NCBI GenBank assembly: GCA_003241645.1
Contig: QFOX01000070.1
Span: 1 to 9,259, forward strand
Reading direction: 5' to 3'
DNA: 9,259 nucleotides
From: Azospirillum brasilense
GTDB lineage: Bacteria; Pseudomonadota; Alphaproteobacteria; Rickettsiales; UBA3002
Positions 1 through 6,723 of the stretch are shown in pieces. Below the pieces are notes generated by a model. The model ran no database searches, had not been told where the DNA came from, and worked only from the letters and a program-made list of their open reading frames with translations. Made by a program: the position numbers and the translations under genes. Position 1 is the stretch's first letter. Every line of letters begins with the position of its first letter.

Positions 1-609
1 CTGGGCCTTGAATTCTTCACTGCCAACGGTGCCGCGGGCGTGAAAGAAATCACCAAGCTCGGCATTCCGCTGTTCCTTGACCTTAAGTTCCATGACATTC
101 CCAACACGGTGGCGAAAGCCATTGCCGCTACCGCGGGCATGAACATGTTCATGATGACGGTGCACACCAGCGGTGGGCGCAACATGCTGCAAGCCGCCAT
201 CGACGCGTCGGACCGCGTGGCGCAGGTGACCGGCAAGGAACGCCCGCTGGTGATCGGCGTGACGCTGCTGACCAGCCTCGACCAGGACGATGTTTCCATC
301 ATCGGCTTTCAGGACACGGTGCAGGACCAGGTGCTGCGCCTGGCCGACCTTGCGCAAAGCGCCGGGCTTGACGGGGTGGTCTGCTCGCCGTTCGAGATCG
401 CACCCATTCGCAAAGCGCTGGGCGACGAGCTGACGCTGGTGGTACCCGGCATTCGCCCGGAAGCCTCGTTCGTGGGTGACCAAAAGCGCGTACTGACCCC
501 GCGCGAGGCGCTGTCGCGCGGCGCGGATTATTTGGTCATTGGCCGCCCCATCACCGAATTCGCTGACCGCGGCGCGGCCGCCCAGCGCATTCTCGACACG
601 CTCAACTAA
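1..609 (+). CDS. pyrF: orotidine 5'-phosphate decarboxylase, 5' end outside window
   Basis: This enzyme decarboxylates OMP to UMP, the last step of de novo pyrimidine synthesis, in the cytosol. The reading frame is open from base 1, so the start lies upstream; the GTG at 40 is an internal Val. The visible 202 residues begin with GLEFFTANG, the conserved stretch that follows the first substrate-binding strand, so roughly 30-40 N-terminal residues are missing. The catalytic DLKFHD cluster is at visible residues 27-32 (Asp27, Lys29, Asp32), followed by IPNTV. Further hallmarks are VVPGIRP near residue 150 and the phosphate-binding VIGRPIT near 178-184. The C-terminus (RILDTLN) is normal for the family. 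The family is clear; only the N-terminus cannot be judged. Confidence 0.96.
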   Translation: MGLEFFTANGAAGVKEITKLGIPLFLDLKFHDIPNTVAKAIAATAGMNMFMMTVHTSGGRNMLQAAIDASDRVAQVTGKERPLVIGVTLLTSLDQDDVSIIGFQDTVQDQVLRLADLAQSAGLDGVVCSPFEIAPIRKALGDELTLVVPGIRPEASFVGDQKRVLTPREALSRGADYLVIGRPITEFADRGAAAQRILDTLN

Positions 610-628
610 CCAAAGCGTAAGGTGGCAT

Positions 629-645
629 GCATGCCCATGGCATGC
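629..645. repeat. perfect inverted repeat between pyrF and gpx
   Basis: A 7-bp perfect inverted repeat (GCATGCC / GGCATGC) surrounds a 3-nt centre in the 64-bp pyrF-gpx gap. It is embedded in further self-complementary words: GCATGC at 625-630, TATGCATA at 646-653, and TGCCC (632-636) against GGGCA (654-658). No T-run follows, so it does not look like a rho-independent terminator. It lies just upstream of the gpx ribosome binding site and could be an operator or an mRNA hairpin. No function is assigned. Confidence 0.5.
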
Positions 646-673
646 TATGCATAGGGCATCGAAGGAGCGCCCC

Positions 674-1225
674 ATGAAACGTTTGCTTGCCGTGCTGTTC
701 GCCGGTCTGTTCGCCACCCCCACCCACGCCGAGGATTCCATGCACAGCGCGTATGATTTCTCGCTCGAAGCCATTGACGGCTCGCCCATGCCCCTCAGCG
801 ACTACAAGGGCAAGGTGCTGCTGGTGGTGAACACCGCATCGAAATGCGGCTTCACCCCGCAATACGAAGGACTGGAGAAGCTCTACCAGACCTACAAGGA
901 TCAGGGGCTCGTCATCATCGGCGTGCCAAGCAATGATTTCGGCGCGCAGGAGCCGGGCAGCAACGAAGAGATCGCTGAATTCTGCGAAACGCGCTTCCGC
1001 ACCACCTTCCCCATGGCGGGCAAAGCCGTGGTGAAGGGTGACGATGCGATTCCGCTTTACATGTGGCTGGCCGAGGCGACCGGCTCCAGCCCGAAATGGA
1101 ATTTCCACAAATACCTGATCGGCCGCGACGGCAAGGCGCTGGATTATTTCCACTCCACCACCGGGCCGGATGCATCGTCGCTGAAAGAGGCGATCGAAAA
1201 AGCGCTGGCCGCGCCTAGCGCGTAG
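674..1225 (+). CDS. glutathione peroxidase family protein, probably exported
   Basis: A thiol peroxidase of the glutathione peroxidase family, which reduces hydrogen peroxide or organic peroxides using glutathione or thioredoxin. The start at 674 has GGAG six bases upstream (664-667). The 183-residue product begins with a typical signal peptide (MKRLLAVLFAGLFATPTHA), with probable cleavage after Ala19, so the enzyme would act in the periplasm. The catalytic signature VNTASKCGFTPQYEGL contains the peroxidatic Cys58 (Cys, not selenocysteine). The rest of the active-site tetrad is present: Gln92 in GAQEPG, and Trp142-Asn143 in the WNFHKYLIG block. Cys104 (EFCETRF) is at or next to the position of the resolving cysteine in thioredoxin-dependent members, so thioredoxin-like reductants are possible. 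The gene lies 64 bp after pyrF on the same strand and overlaps the 3' end of the next, convergent gene by 11 bp. Confidence 0.94.
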   Translation: MKRLLAVLFAGLFATPTHAEDSMHSAYDFSLEAIDGSPMPLSDYKGKVLLVVNTASKCGFTPQYEGLEKLYQTYKDQGLVIIGVPSNDFGAQEPGSNEEIAEFCETRFRTTFPMAGKAVVKGDDAIPLYMWLAEATGSSPKWNFHKYLIGRDGKALDYFHSTTGPDASSLKEAIEKALAAPSA

Positions 1226-2315
1226 CGCCTGCTTGCTCTAGCTCTGCCGCGCTGGCCGCACGTGCCTTCTCGCGCTCGGCCCAGCTTACATTGCCCGCTG
1301 CCTGCGCCATGCGTTCACCGGTGATTTCGGTAATGCGCGTGGCCAGCGCCGTGGCGATTTCTTCCGGTTTTTGCTGAATGCCTTTTTGCGCCGACAGATA
1401 CTGGCTTACATCTGCCAACAGCGCCTGTTGCACTTGCGGTGCCTGCGCCGCGATGATGCGAGCGGATGCGTCTTCCAACTGGGCAACACCCTCAGCCGGC
1501 AAATGCGGTGCGATCTGGTTGCGCGGCGAAAGCGCCAGCATGGTGTTCGCGAACAGGTACGTCGCAAGCTGCATCGTCGAGAAATAATGCGGCTTTGCCT
1601 TTTGCTCAACAAAAGGACCAGCCCCCTTGCTGCCTTGCCAATCCTGCCATGCCTGTTTTGCCAAGAACCCGTTATTGGCAAAATAGATGGCGCTGGTCGT
1701 GCGCAGCGGTTTCTCGCTCACGAAAGCCACCGCTTTATCCAACAGCGTGCCATCTTTTGCTTTTTCGCGTGCCTGCGGATCTTCTTTGGCGAACAGACCA
1801 ATCAATGCGCCCGTTCCCACGATAGCACCGATCCATAGATCGGTCGCCGTATTGCCTTTGCCCGGCCACCAATGTGCCTGATTTTCACGGATCTGCTTCA
1901 ATCCGTCTTTAATCAAGAAGCCAGAACCCACCGCATACGCTGCATTGAGCATTTCGGATGGATGCTCATAAACAAAATCCTCGATCTTCTGCCAGAAGGT
2001 TTCCTTCTTCAGCAGCGTGTTCTGGGCGCGCACATCGTCGGGAATGCCATAACCTGTTTTTTTCAGGTGGTGCTCAAGCTTGTTGGCCAGCAACGCCAGC
2101 TGTTTCTCTGTACCGGGGTTGCCAAAATAACCAGCCGCCATACCCCCTGCTGCCCAGACCCCGCCGCTGCGTGCCGCCTGCACAAACGTTTTTCCACGCG
2201 CCATGCCGGCCGCCATCATGGCGGCGTCGCCCAGCACGTAGCTGTAGCCCGCAAGCTTGAGCTTTTTCTCGCCCAGGCTCTGTTCGGCGGGTTGTTCTGC
2301 GGTGGTATCGGCCAA
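1215..2315 (-). CDS. hypothetical Ala-rich protein with repeated hydrophobic hairpins
   Basis: I do not recognise this family. The frame is open to a TTG at 2360, but GAAGGAGT at 2323-2330 lies 8 bases before the TTG at 2313-2315. That gives a 366-residue product beginning MADTTAEQPAEQS, and I prefer this start. A polar N-terminus (1-20) is followed by three pairs of hydrophobic segments: about 24-38 with 52-65, 125-137 with 159-176, and 209-220 with 248-263. Each could be a membrane or membrane-associated helical hairpin. Pairs two and three are clearly duplicated: residues 109-144 and 193-228 align without gaps and share FV, E, P, A-x-Y and GFL-x-K. The C-terminal 90 residues are Ala/Glu/Gln-rich and probably helical. 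There is no export signal or catalytic motif. The gene is convergent with gpx (11-bp overlap) and divergent from the symporter gene. Its GC looks lower than that of its neighbours. Confidence 0.8.
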   Translation of the reverse strand: MADTTAEQPAEQSLGEKKLKLAGYSYVLGDAAMMAAGMARGKTFVQAARSGGVWAAGGMAAGYFGNPGTEKQLALLANKLEHHLKKTGYGIPDDVRAQNTLLKKETFWQKIEDFVYEHPSEMLNAAYAVGSGFLIKDGLKQIRENQAHWWPGKGNTATDLWIGAIVGTGALIGLFAKEDPQAREKAKDGTLLDKAVAFVSEKPLRTTSAIYFANNGFLAKQAWQDWQGSKGAGPFVEQKAKPHYFSTMQLATYLFANTMLALSPRNQIAPHLPAEGVAQLEDASARIIAAQAPQVQQALLADVSQYLSAQKGIQQKPEEIATALATRITEITGERMAQAAGNVSWAEREKARAASAAELEQAGATR

Positions 2316-2322
2316 AAACGGG

Positions 2323-2330
2323 ACTCCTTC
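2323..2330 (-). promoter_or_regulatory. ribosome binding site deciding a TTG start
   Basis: On the - strand this reads GAAGGAGT, ending 7 bases before the TTG at 2315-2313 (GGAG itself is 8 bases before it). The alternative upstream starts, TTG at 2360 and GTG at 2339, have no comparable purine-rich sequence. This supports the shorter, TTG-initiated protein. Confidence 0.6.
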
Positions 2331-2353
2331 AGCCTTCACCCTAACATGAGCAT

Positions 2354-2382
2354 GTGACAATCGTATGACGATGCGCTAGATA
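2354..2382 (+). promoter_or_regulatory. possible promoter of the symporter-ridA operon
   Basis: GTGACA (2354-2359) and TAGATA (2377-2382) are separated by 17 bp. This would start a transcript near 2389 with a leader of about 28 nt before the ATG at 2418, which has GAGG at 2407-2410. The -10 match is only moderate. The 17-bp spacer contains an inverted repeat, ATCGT-ATG-ACGAT (2360-2372), which could be an operator. The region lies in the short gap between two divergent genes. Confidence 0.35.
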
Positions 2383-2417
2383 AGTGCCTGATTGAACCAG
2401 AATTTTGAGGCTATTCC

Positions 2418-3803
2418 ATGGATATCAGCGCGCAGTTGGAAACCCTTCTTTCGCCCGTGGTGCGCGTGCTTTCCAGCGTGCTGTTCTTCGACGTGGCGGG
2501 CTTTCCCTTCATTGTGCTGTGGCTGATGGTGGCGGCCCTGTTCTTCACCTTCTACCTGAAATTCGTGAATTTCCGGCTGCTGCGCCACGCGTTCGCCATT
2601 GCCAGCGGCAAGGTGCGCGAACCCGGCAGCGCGGGCGAAGTCAGCCCCTTGCAGGCGCTGCTTTCCGCACTGGCGGCGACCGTCGGCCTTGGCTCCATCG
2701 CCGGGGTGTCGGTGGCGGTGGCGGTCGGCGGCCCGGGCGCCATTTTCTGGATCGTCATCATGGGCCTGTTCGGCATGGCCAGCAAATTCGCGGAAGTGAC
2801 GCTGTCGCTGAAATACCGCAAGGTGGACGCCGAGGGGAAGGTCTTCGGCGGCCCCATCCAATACCTGCGCGACGGGCTGGCCGAAAAAGGCCTCGCCACG
2901 CTTGGTAAGGTGCTGGCGGCGCTGTTCGCCGTGTTCATTCTGGGTGGCGCCGTGGGCGGTGGCAACATGTTCCAGTCCAACTCGGTGGTGAAGATCATGA
3001 CGCACGAACTGCCAACCGTGCCCGCCTGGGCCTTCGCGCTGGGCTTCGCCATGCTTGTGGGGCTGGTGCTGTTCGGCTCCATCAAGCGCATTGCGAAGGT
3101 CGCCGAAGCCGTGACCCCCATGAAGGGCATTCTCTACCTCATCTGCGCGGTGGTCATTGTGGTGGCGAATATCGGCAATCTAGGCCATGCGCTGGGGCTT
3201 ATTTTCCACGGCGCGTTCGATGCTTCCGCCGTGCAGGGCGGCATGCTCGGCATGCTGGTGATCGCCTTCAAGCGCGCTTTGTTCGCGAACGAGGCGGGCC
3301 TTGGCTCTGCCCCCATCGCGCATGCGGCCGCGCGCACGCAGGAGCCGGTGCGCGAAGGCGCGGTGGCGCTCATTGAGCCGCTGTTCGCCGCCACCATTGC
3401 GTTCCTCACGGGGCTCATCATCGTCATCACCGGGGCGCATGAAGGCGCGAACCTGAACGACGGCGTGCTCATCGCCGCGAATGCGTTCGCCAGCGTGGGC
3501 GACTGGTTCACCATCCTGCTCGCCATCAACGTGTTCCTGTTCGCGTATGGCACCAGCATCGGCTGGAGCTATTACGGCGAGATCGCGTGGAGCTACCTGT
3601 TCGGCCGCAAGCTGGTGAAGCTGTATTACGTGCTGTTCGCCATCTGCTGCTTTGTTGGCGGGGTGCTGAATTTCGGCATCGTGGTGGATTTCTCGGACCT
3701 GCTGATCCTTGGCGCGGCCTTGCCGAATTGCATTGCGCTGTATATTTTGCGTGGCAAGATCCGCGACGAACTGAAACGCTACATCACGACCTACAACATT
3801 TAA
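2418..3803 (+). CDS. sodium:alanine/glycine symporter family (AGCS) transporter
   Basis: An inner-membrane secondary transporter of the AGCS family, which takes up alanine, glycine or similar small amino acids with sodium. The start has GAGG (2407-2410) 7 bases upstream. The 461-residue length is normal. The protein is hydrophobic, with about ten or eleven predicted membrane segments. Family signatures are strong: ALAATVGLGSIAGV at 84-97, VAVGGPGAIFW at 101-111, GMASKFAE at 119-126, GGPIQYL at 144-150, FANEAGLGSAPIAHAAA at 289-305, and IGWSYYGE at 381-388. Two deviations from the usual pattern are visible: the common GNIAGV is GSIAGV (92-97), and the W-M-W after the GGPGA block is W-I-V. Both fall in the first signature regions and could affect substrate choice. 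The next gene, for a RidA protein, begins 12 bp after the stop, so the two are very probably co-transcribed. The exact substrate cannot be read from sequence. Confidence 0.93.
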   Translation: MDISAQLETLLSPVVRVLSSVLFFDVAGFPFIVLWLMVAALFFTFYLKFVNFRLLRHAFAIASGKVREPGSAGEVSPLQALLSALAATVGLGSIAGVSVAVAVGGPGAIFWIVIMGLFGMASKFAEVTLSLKYRKVDAEGKVFGGPIQYLRDGLAEKGLATLGKVLAALFAVFILGGAVGGGNMFQSNSVVKIMTHELPTVPAWAFALGFAMLVGLVLFGSIKRIAKVAEAVTPMKGILYLICAVVIVVANIGNLGHALGLIFHGAFDASAVQGGMLGMLVIAFKRALFANEAGLGSAPIAHAAARTQEPVREGAVALIEPLFAATIAFLTGLIIVITGAHEGANLNDGVLIAANAFASVGDWFTILLAINVFLFAYGTSIGWSYYGEIAWSYLFGRKLVKLYYVLFAICCFVGGVLNFGIVVDFSDLLILGAALPNCIALYILRGKIRDELKRYITTYNI

Positions 3804-3815
3804 GGAACGTCACTT

Positions 3816-4166
3816 ATGGGCATTCAACGCTTAGAACCCGGCCTGCGCATGAGCGAAGCCGTGATGCATGGCGGCAAGATCTATCTGTCGGGCATGGTGC
3901 CCGACGAGGCGGCGGGCAAAAGCGTGGCCGAGCAGACCCGCGACGTGCTGGCGCAGATCGACGCGCTGCTGGCCCATGCCGGCACCGACAAAACGCGTAT
4001 CCTGAAAGCAAATATCTGGCTGACGGATATTACCACCATCGCCGAGATGAACCGCGTGTGGGACGCCTGGGTCGTGCCGGGCCAGACGCCGGCGCGCGCC
4101 ACGGTGGAAGCCAAACTGGCCGATCCCAACTGGGCGGTGGAGATCATGGTGGAAGCGGCACTTTAG
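3816..4166 (+). CDS. RidA (YjgF/YER057c/UK114) family imine/enamine deaminase
   Basis: A small cytosolic protein of the Rid superfamily. Family members form trimers and hydrolyse reactive imine/enamine intermediates (such as 2-aminoacrylate) released by PLP enzymes acting on serine, threonine or other amino acids. The 116-residue product has the full single-domain length. The substrate-binding arginine is present (Arg94 in TPARATVEAKLA), with the following VEIMVEAAL strand carrying Glu109. The C-terminal ARATVEAKLADPNWAVEI block is typical of a branch distinct from E. coli RidA itself, so deaminase activity is likely but not certain. AAGGA (3802-3806) overlaps the symporter stop codon and lies 9 bases before the ATG. 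The operon position behind an amino acid transporter fits a role in amino acid catabolism or its damage control. Confidence 0.92.
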   Translation: MGIQRLEPGLRMSEAVMHGGKIYLSGMVPDEAAGKSVAEQTRDVLAQIDALLAHAGTDKTRILKANIWLTDITTIAEMNRVWDAWVVPGQTPARATVEAKLADPNWAVEIMVEAAL

Positions 4167-4211
4167 CCGCGCCACATGGCGTATTGATGGTGCTTTGCCC
4201 ATACTACCTGC

Positions 4212-5381
4212 ATGAAAAAGCCTGCCTTTATTCACCCGCAGCGTTTCCGCCTGCGCCACGCGTTCGGTTTTCTGCTGCTTTTCGTGCTGATCGCGCTGAT
4301 CGTGGCGCGCATTTACCTGCCCGTGTGGCTGAAAGATTATGCCAATAAAACGCTGAATAACATCGATGGGTATCGCGGCTCCGTCGAAGCGGTGGACGTG
4401 AACCTGCTGCGCGGCGCCTACACCATTCGCGGACTGGTACTGAACAAGATCGATGCGGGCATTCCCGTGCCCTTCCTGAGCATTGCCACCAGCGATATCT
4501 CGCTGCAATGGGGCGCGCTGTTCAAGGGCCATATCGTATCGGACGTGCATTTGGATAAGGCGCAGATCAACTTCGCCAAAAGCAAACGCGGCACCACCCA
4601 GACCGGGGTGGGCACCAACTGGTTCGACCCCATCAAGCAGCTCGCGCCGATCGACATCAACCTCGTGGAGATCCGCCGCAGCCAGATCACTTATCAGGAT
4701 TTTTCCACCGCGCCGAAAGTGGATCTGCGCATCACCAACGTGAACGGGCAGATGACCAACCTGCGCAACGTGGACGAGAAGAACATGGCCCTGCCCGCCA
4801 CGCTCGCCTTCACCGGCAGCAGCATCGGCAATGGCGCCATGAAGCTGAGCGGCAAGTTCAACCCGCTGACCCGCTATGTCGATATGGATATGGACGGGCA
4901 GCTGGAACACGCGAACCTCACCGCCTTCAATGATTTCAGCAATGCTTACGCCGGCATCCATTTCAAGGAAGGCACCATGAACGTGTATTCCGAACTGGGC
5001 GTGCAGGATGGGCGCGTGCGCGGCTACGTGAAGCCACTGATTCGCAACCTGTCGGTCGATCGCATTCCCGAGGGCTCGAACCCGCTGGAAGTGCTGTGGT
5101 CCACGGCAGCCTCGGTGCTGCTGGAGATCCTGCAGAACCAGCCGCGCGACCAGCTGGCCACCAAAGTGCCGCTCACCGGCACGCTGGACCGCATTGAAAC
5201 GCCCTTCTGGCCCACGCTGGGCGGCATTCTCCGCAATGCGTTCATTAAAGCCTTCTCCAGCGGCACGGATAATGACCCCGTGTTTGGCGATGCGAAAAAG
5301 AAAAAGGACAGCGCGGAAACGAATGCAAACGAACCTTCGCCCGCCTTCCCCACCGGCGGTGGCCGCGGCGTGCAGCGCTAA
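4212..5381 (+). CDS. DUF748 / AsmA-like membrane-anchored protein
   Basis: A 389-residue protein with a basic N-terminus and one membrane segment at about 18-36, followed by a long beta-rich part predicted to lie in the periplasm. The stretch NIDGYRGSVEAVDVNLLRGA (50-69), followed by YTIRGL, and the block around DVHLDKAQINF (111-121) match the start of DUF748 proteins. The region around 236-280 (NAYAGIHFKEG...GRVRGYVKP) matches their C-terminal part. These proteins belong to the wider AsmA-like group of bridge-like envelope proteins, linked to outer membrane integrity and lipid handling. The molecular role of this member is unknown. The last 30 residues (Lys/Ser/Asn-rich, then Gly-rich) look disordered. 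No clear ribosome binding site is visible before the ATG. The 45-bp gap after ridA has no terminator, so it may be read with the upstream operon. It converges with the ligase gene, leaving only 9 bp between the stop codons. Confidence 0.85.
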   Translation: MKKPAFIHPQRFRLRHAFGFLLLFVLIALIVARIYLPVWLKDYANKTLNNIDGYRGSVEAVDVNLLRGAYTIRGLVLNKIDAGIPVPFLSIATSDISLQWGALFKGHIVSDVHLDKAQINFAKSKRGTTQTGVGTNWFDPIKQLAPIDINLVEIRRSQITYQDFSTAPKVDLRITNVNGQMTNLRNVDEKNMALPATLAFTGSSIGNGAMKLSGKFNPLTRYVDMDMDGQLEHANLTAFNDFSNAYAGIHFKEGTMNVYSELGVQDGRVRGYVKPLIRNLSVDRIPEGSNPLEVLWSTAASVLLEILQNQPRDQLATKVPLTGTLDRIETPFWPTLGGILRNAFIKAFSSGTDNDPVFGDAKKKKDSAETNANEPSPAFPTGGGRGVQR

Positions 5382-5388
5382 ACGCTGC
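5372..5388. other. small hairpin at the junction of convergent genes
   Basis: GCAGCG and CGCTGC form a 6-bp stem around a 5-nt loop that contains the TAA stop of the DUF748 gene. It ends 2 bp before the stop of the convergent ligase gene. There is no T-run on either side, so it is not a standard rho-independent terminator. It may slow or protect transcript ends in both directions. Confidence 0.35.
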
Positions 5389-5390
5389 TG

Positions 5391-6602
5391 CTATGCCGCG
5401 TTGGACTTCACCCAGACCGGGTGGCCCTTAGCGAATTCATGGGCATTGTGGCGGGCCACTTCCTGCAGCGATTGCGTGCGCGCGAACACGGCGCGCTGGC
5501 GTTCACTGCTGGTGCCCTGCGCCATGATGTCGCGCAGCGTGGCAATGTAGCCGCTGTAGCCAAGCGCGTCCGTGTAGGGCGCGATCTTGGTGAGCCATTC
5601 TTCAATATCCTGCCGAATGGGTTTGGTTGCCCCCTGGTTGTTGGTCACCAACTCAGCCTCCAGCCCATGGCGGATCACCCGCCATTTATTCTCGCGCATC
5701 ACCCAGCTGGCCGGGCGCGGCACCTGTGCCATCCACTCGCCATGGTCACGGAACCAATGCGCCAGCCCATGGATGAAGGCGGTGATGGCCAGTGTGCCGG
5801 CAAGGCTCGGCAGCCCGTCGCACACGCGAATTTCCAGCGTGCCGAAACCGGGGCTGGGCCGCAGATCCCACCACAGATCCTTCAGCGATTGAATGGAACC
5901 GCAGGCCTTGAGCGTGTGGTACAGCTTCTCGAAATCCGCCCAGCTATGCACGCCTTCATAGGGCATGCCAGCGGTGGGCAACGCCTCATACGTCGTCGGG
6001 CGGCACGAGGATAGGCCCGTATCGTCGCCCTGCCAGAAGGGCGAGCTGGCCGACAGCGCCAGCAAATGCGGCAGCACATGCATGAAGAAATTGTTGTAGC
6101 GGATGCAATCGTCGCCGCTTTTCATGCCCACATGCACATGCAGGCCATACACCGTCATGCGGCGGGTGAGCCACTGGTTGCGGTCGATCAGTTCCTGATA
6201 GCGCGCCGTATCGGCGATGATGCAATCGCTGTAGCGCGCGAACGGGTGGCAGCCGGTGGTGGCCAGCGCGATGCCACGCTCGGCCGCGACCTGCGCCATC
6301 GCGTCCAGCGTGGGTTTCAGGTCGCGCTCCACTTCGCCCACGTCGGCGCAGATGCCCGTGTTGGCTTCAATGGTGCTCAGGTAGAATTCGGGTTTCACCT
6401 TGGGGTTATCGGCCAGCGCGGCAAGCATTTCCTCAGCGCGCGGCGCAAGGTTCATGGTCTGCGCATCCATCAGCTGCAGTTCCACTTCCACGCCCAATGT
6501 AAGCTCGTTCTTGCTGGGCTGGAATTCGATCTCATGCGGCGCGGTGGCGGTGCGGGTCATGCTGCGCCACCCATGGCGCGCCTTGTCGAGCAATGTAATC
6601 AT
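5391..6602 (-). CDS. YbdK-type carboxylate-amine ligase (glutamate-cysteine ligase 2 family)
   Basis: An ATP-dependent ligase of the GCS2 family. The E. coli homologue YbdK has weak gamma-glutamylcysteine-forming activity, and the physiological substrates of most members are unknown. The frame is open to 6656, but GGGGGG at 6609-6614 precedes two consecutive ATGs (6605-6603, 6602-6600). The second has the better spacing (6 bases), giving 403 residues. Signature elements are the acidic metal/ATP-binding GVEVEL (Glu39, Glu41), STIEANTG (Glu79, Asn81), GLHVHVG with His155 and His157, and LEIRVCD (Glu257, Arg259, Asp262). About 30 residues precede the first conserved block, somewhat more than in YbdK, which accounts for the length above the usual 370-380. 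The gene has its own transcription unit: the tRNA-Lys terminator lies upstream. No clear promoter stands out in the roughly 70 bp between that terminator and the start. A link to glutathione (with the peroxidase gene 4 kb away) is possible but not shown. Confidence 0.9.
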   Translation of the reverse strand: MITLLDKARHGWRSMTRTATAPHEIEFQPSKNELTLGVEVELQLMDAQTMNLAPRAEEMLAALADNPKVKPEFYLSTIEANTGICADVGEVERDLKPTLDAMAQVAAERGIALATTGCHPFARYSDCIIADTARYQELIDRNQWLTRRMTVYGLHVHVGMKSGDDCIRYNNFFMHVLPHLLALSASSPFWQGDDTGLSSCRPTTYEALPTAGMPYEGVHSWADFEKLYHTLKACGSIQSLKDLWWDLRPSPGFGTLEIRVCDGLPSLAGTLAITAFIHGLAHWFRDHGEWMAQVPRPASWVMRENKWRVIRHGLEAELVTNNQGATKPIRQDIEEWLTKIAPYTDALGYSGYIATLRDIMAQGTSSERQRAVFARTQSLQEVARHNAHEFAKGHPVWVKSNAA

Positions 6603-6608
6603 CATGTT

Positions 6609-6614
6609 CCCCCC
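6609..6614 (-). promoter_or_regulatory. G6 ribosome binding site of the ligase gene
   Basis: On the - strand a run of six G lies 3 bases before the ATG at 6605 and 6 bases before the adjacent ATG at 6602. It argues against the longer reading frame starting at 6656. Confidence 0.5.
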
Positions 6615-6678
6615 ATGTGACCAGTGAACCGTGCCGCACAATAGCCCTGAACCCATAAAAGGACGATGCGTTCGGCGG

Positions 6679-6716
6679 AAAAAACAAAAGGCAGGACCGT
6701 ACGACGTGCCTGCCTT
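6679..6716 (-). terminator. rho-independent terminator after tRNA-Lys
   Basis: Read on the - strand, AAGGCAGG (6716-6709) pairs perfectly with CCTGCCTT (6695-6688) around a 13-nt loop. It is followed by TTGTTTTTT (about 6687-6679). The hairpin begins 7 bases beyond the tRNA 3' end. It should end transcripts from the tRNA promoter and any read-through from tgt. Confidence 0.9.
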
Positions 6717-6723
6717 GGGAAAG

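Noticed and set aside
2376..3005. 209-codon - strand frame opposite the symporter start
   Set aside because: Its composition is typical of an antisense shadow (His/Gly/Gln-rich), and it lies opposite the most conserved transporter motifs.
4170..4181. CGCC-ACAT-GGCG hairpin after ridA as a terminator
   Set aside because: The stem is only 4 bp and no T-run follows, so read-through into the DUF748 gene is more likely.
3831..4961. 376-codon open frame on the - strand across ridA and the DUF748 gene
   Set aside because: Its product is rich in His, Gln, Arg and Ala with no domain pattern, and it lies opposite two well-supported genes. This is the usual antisense effect of GC-rich coding DNA.
6066..6620. 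184-codon + strand frame opposite the YbdK-type ligase
   Set aside because: A low-complexity shadow of a clear family member with no ribosome binding site.
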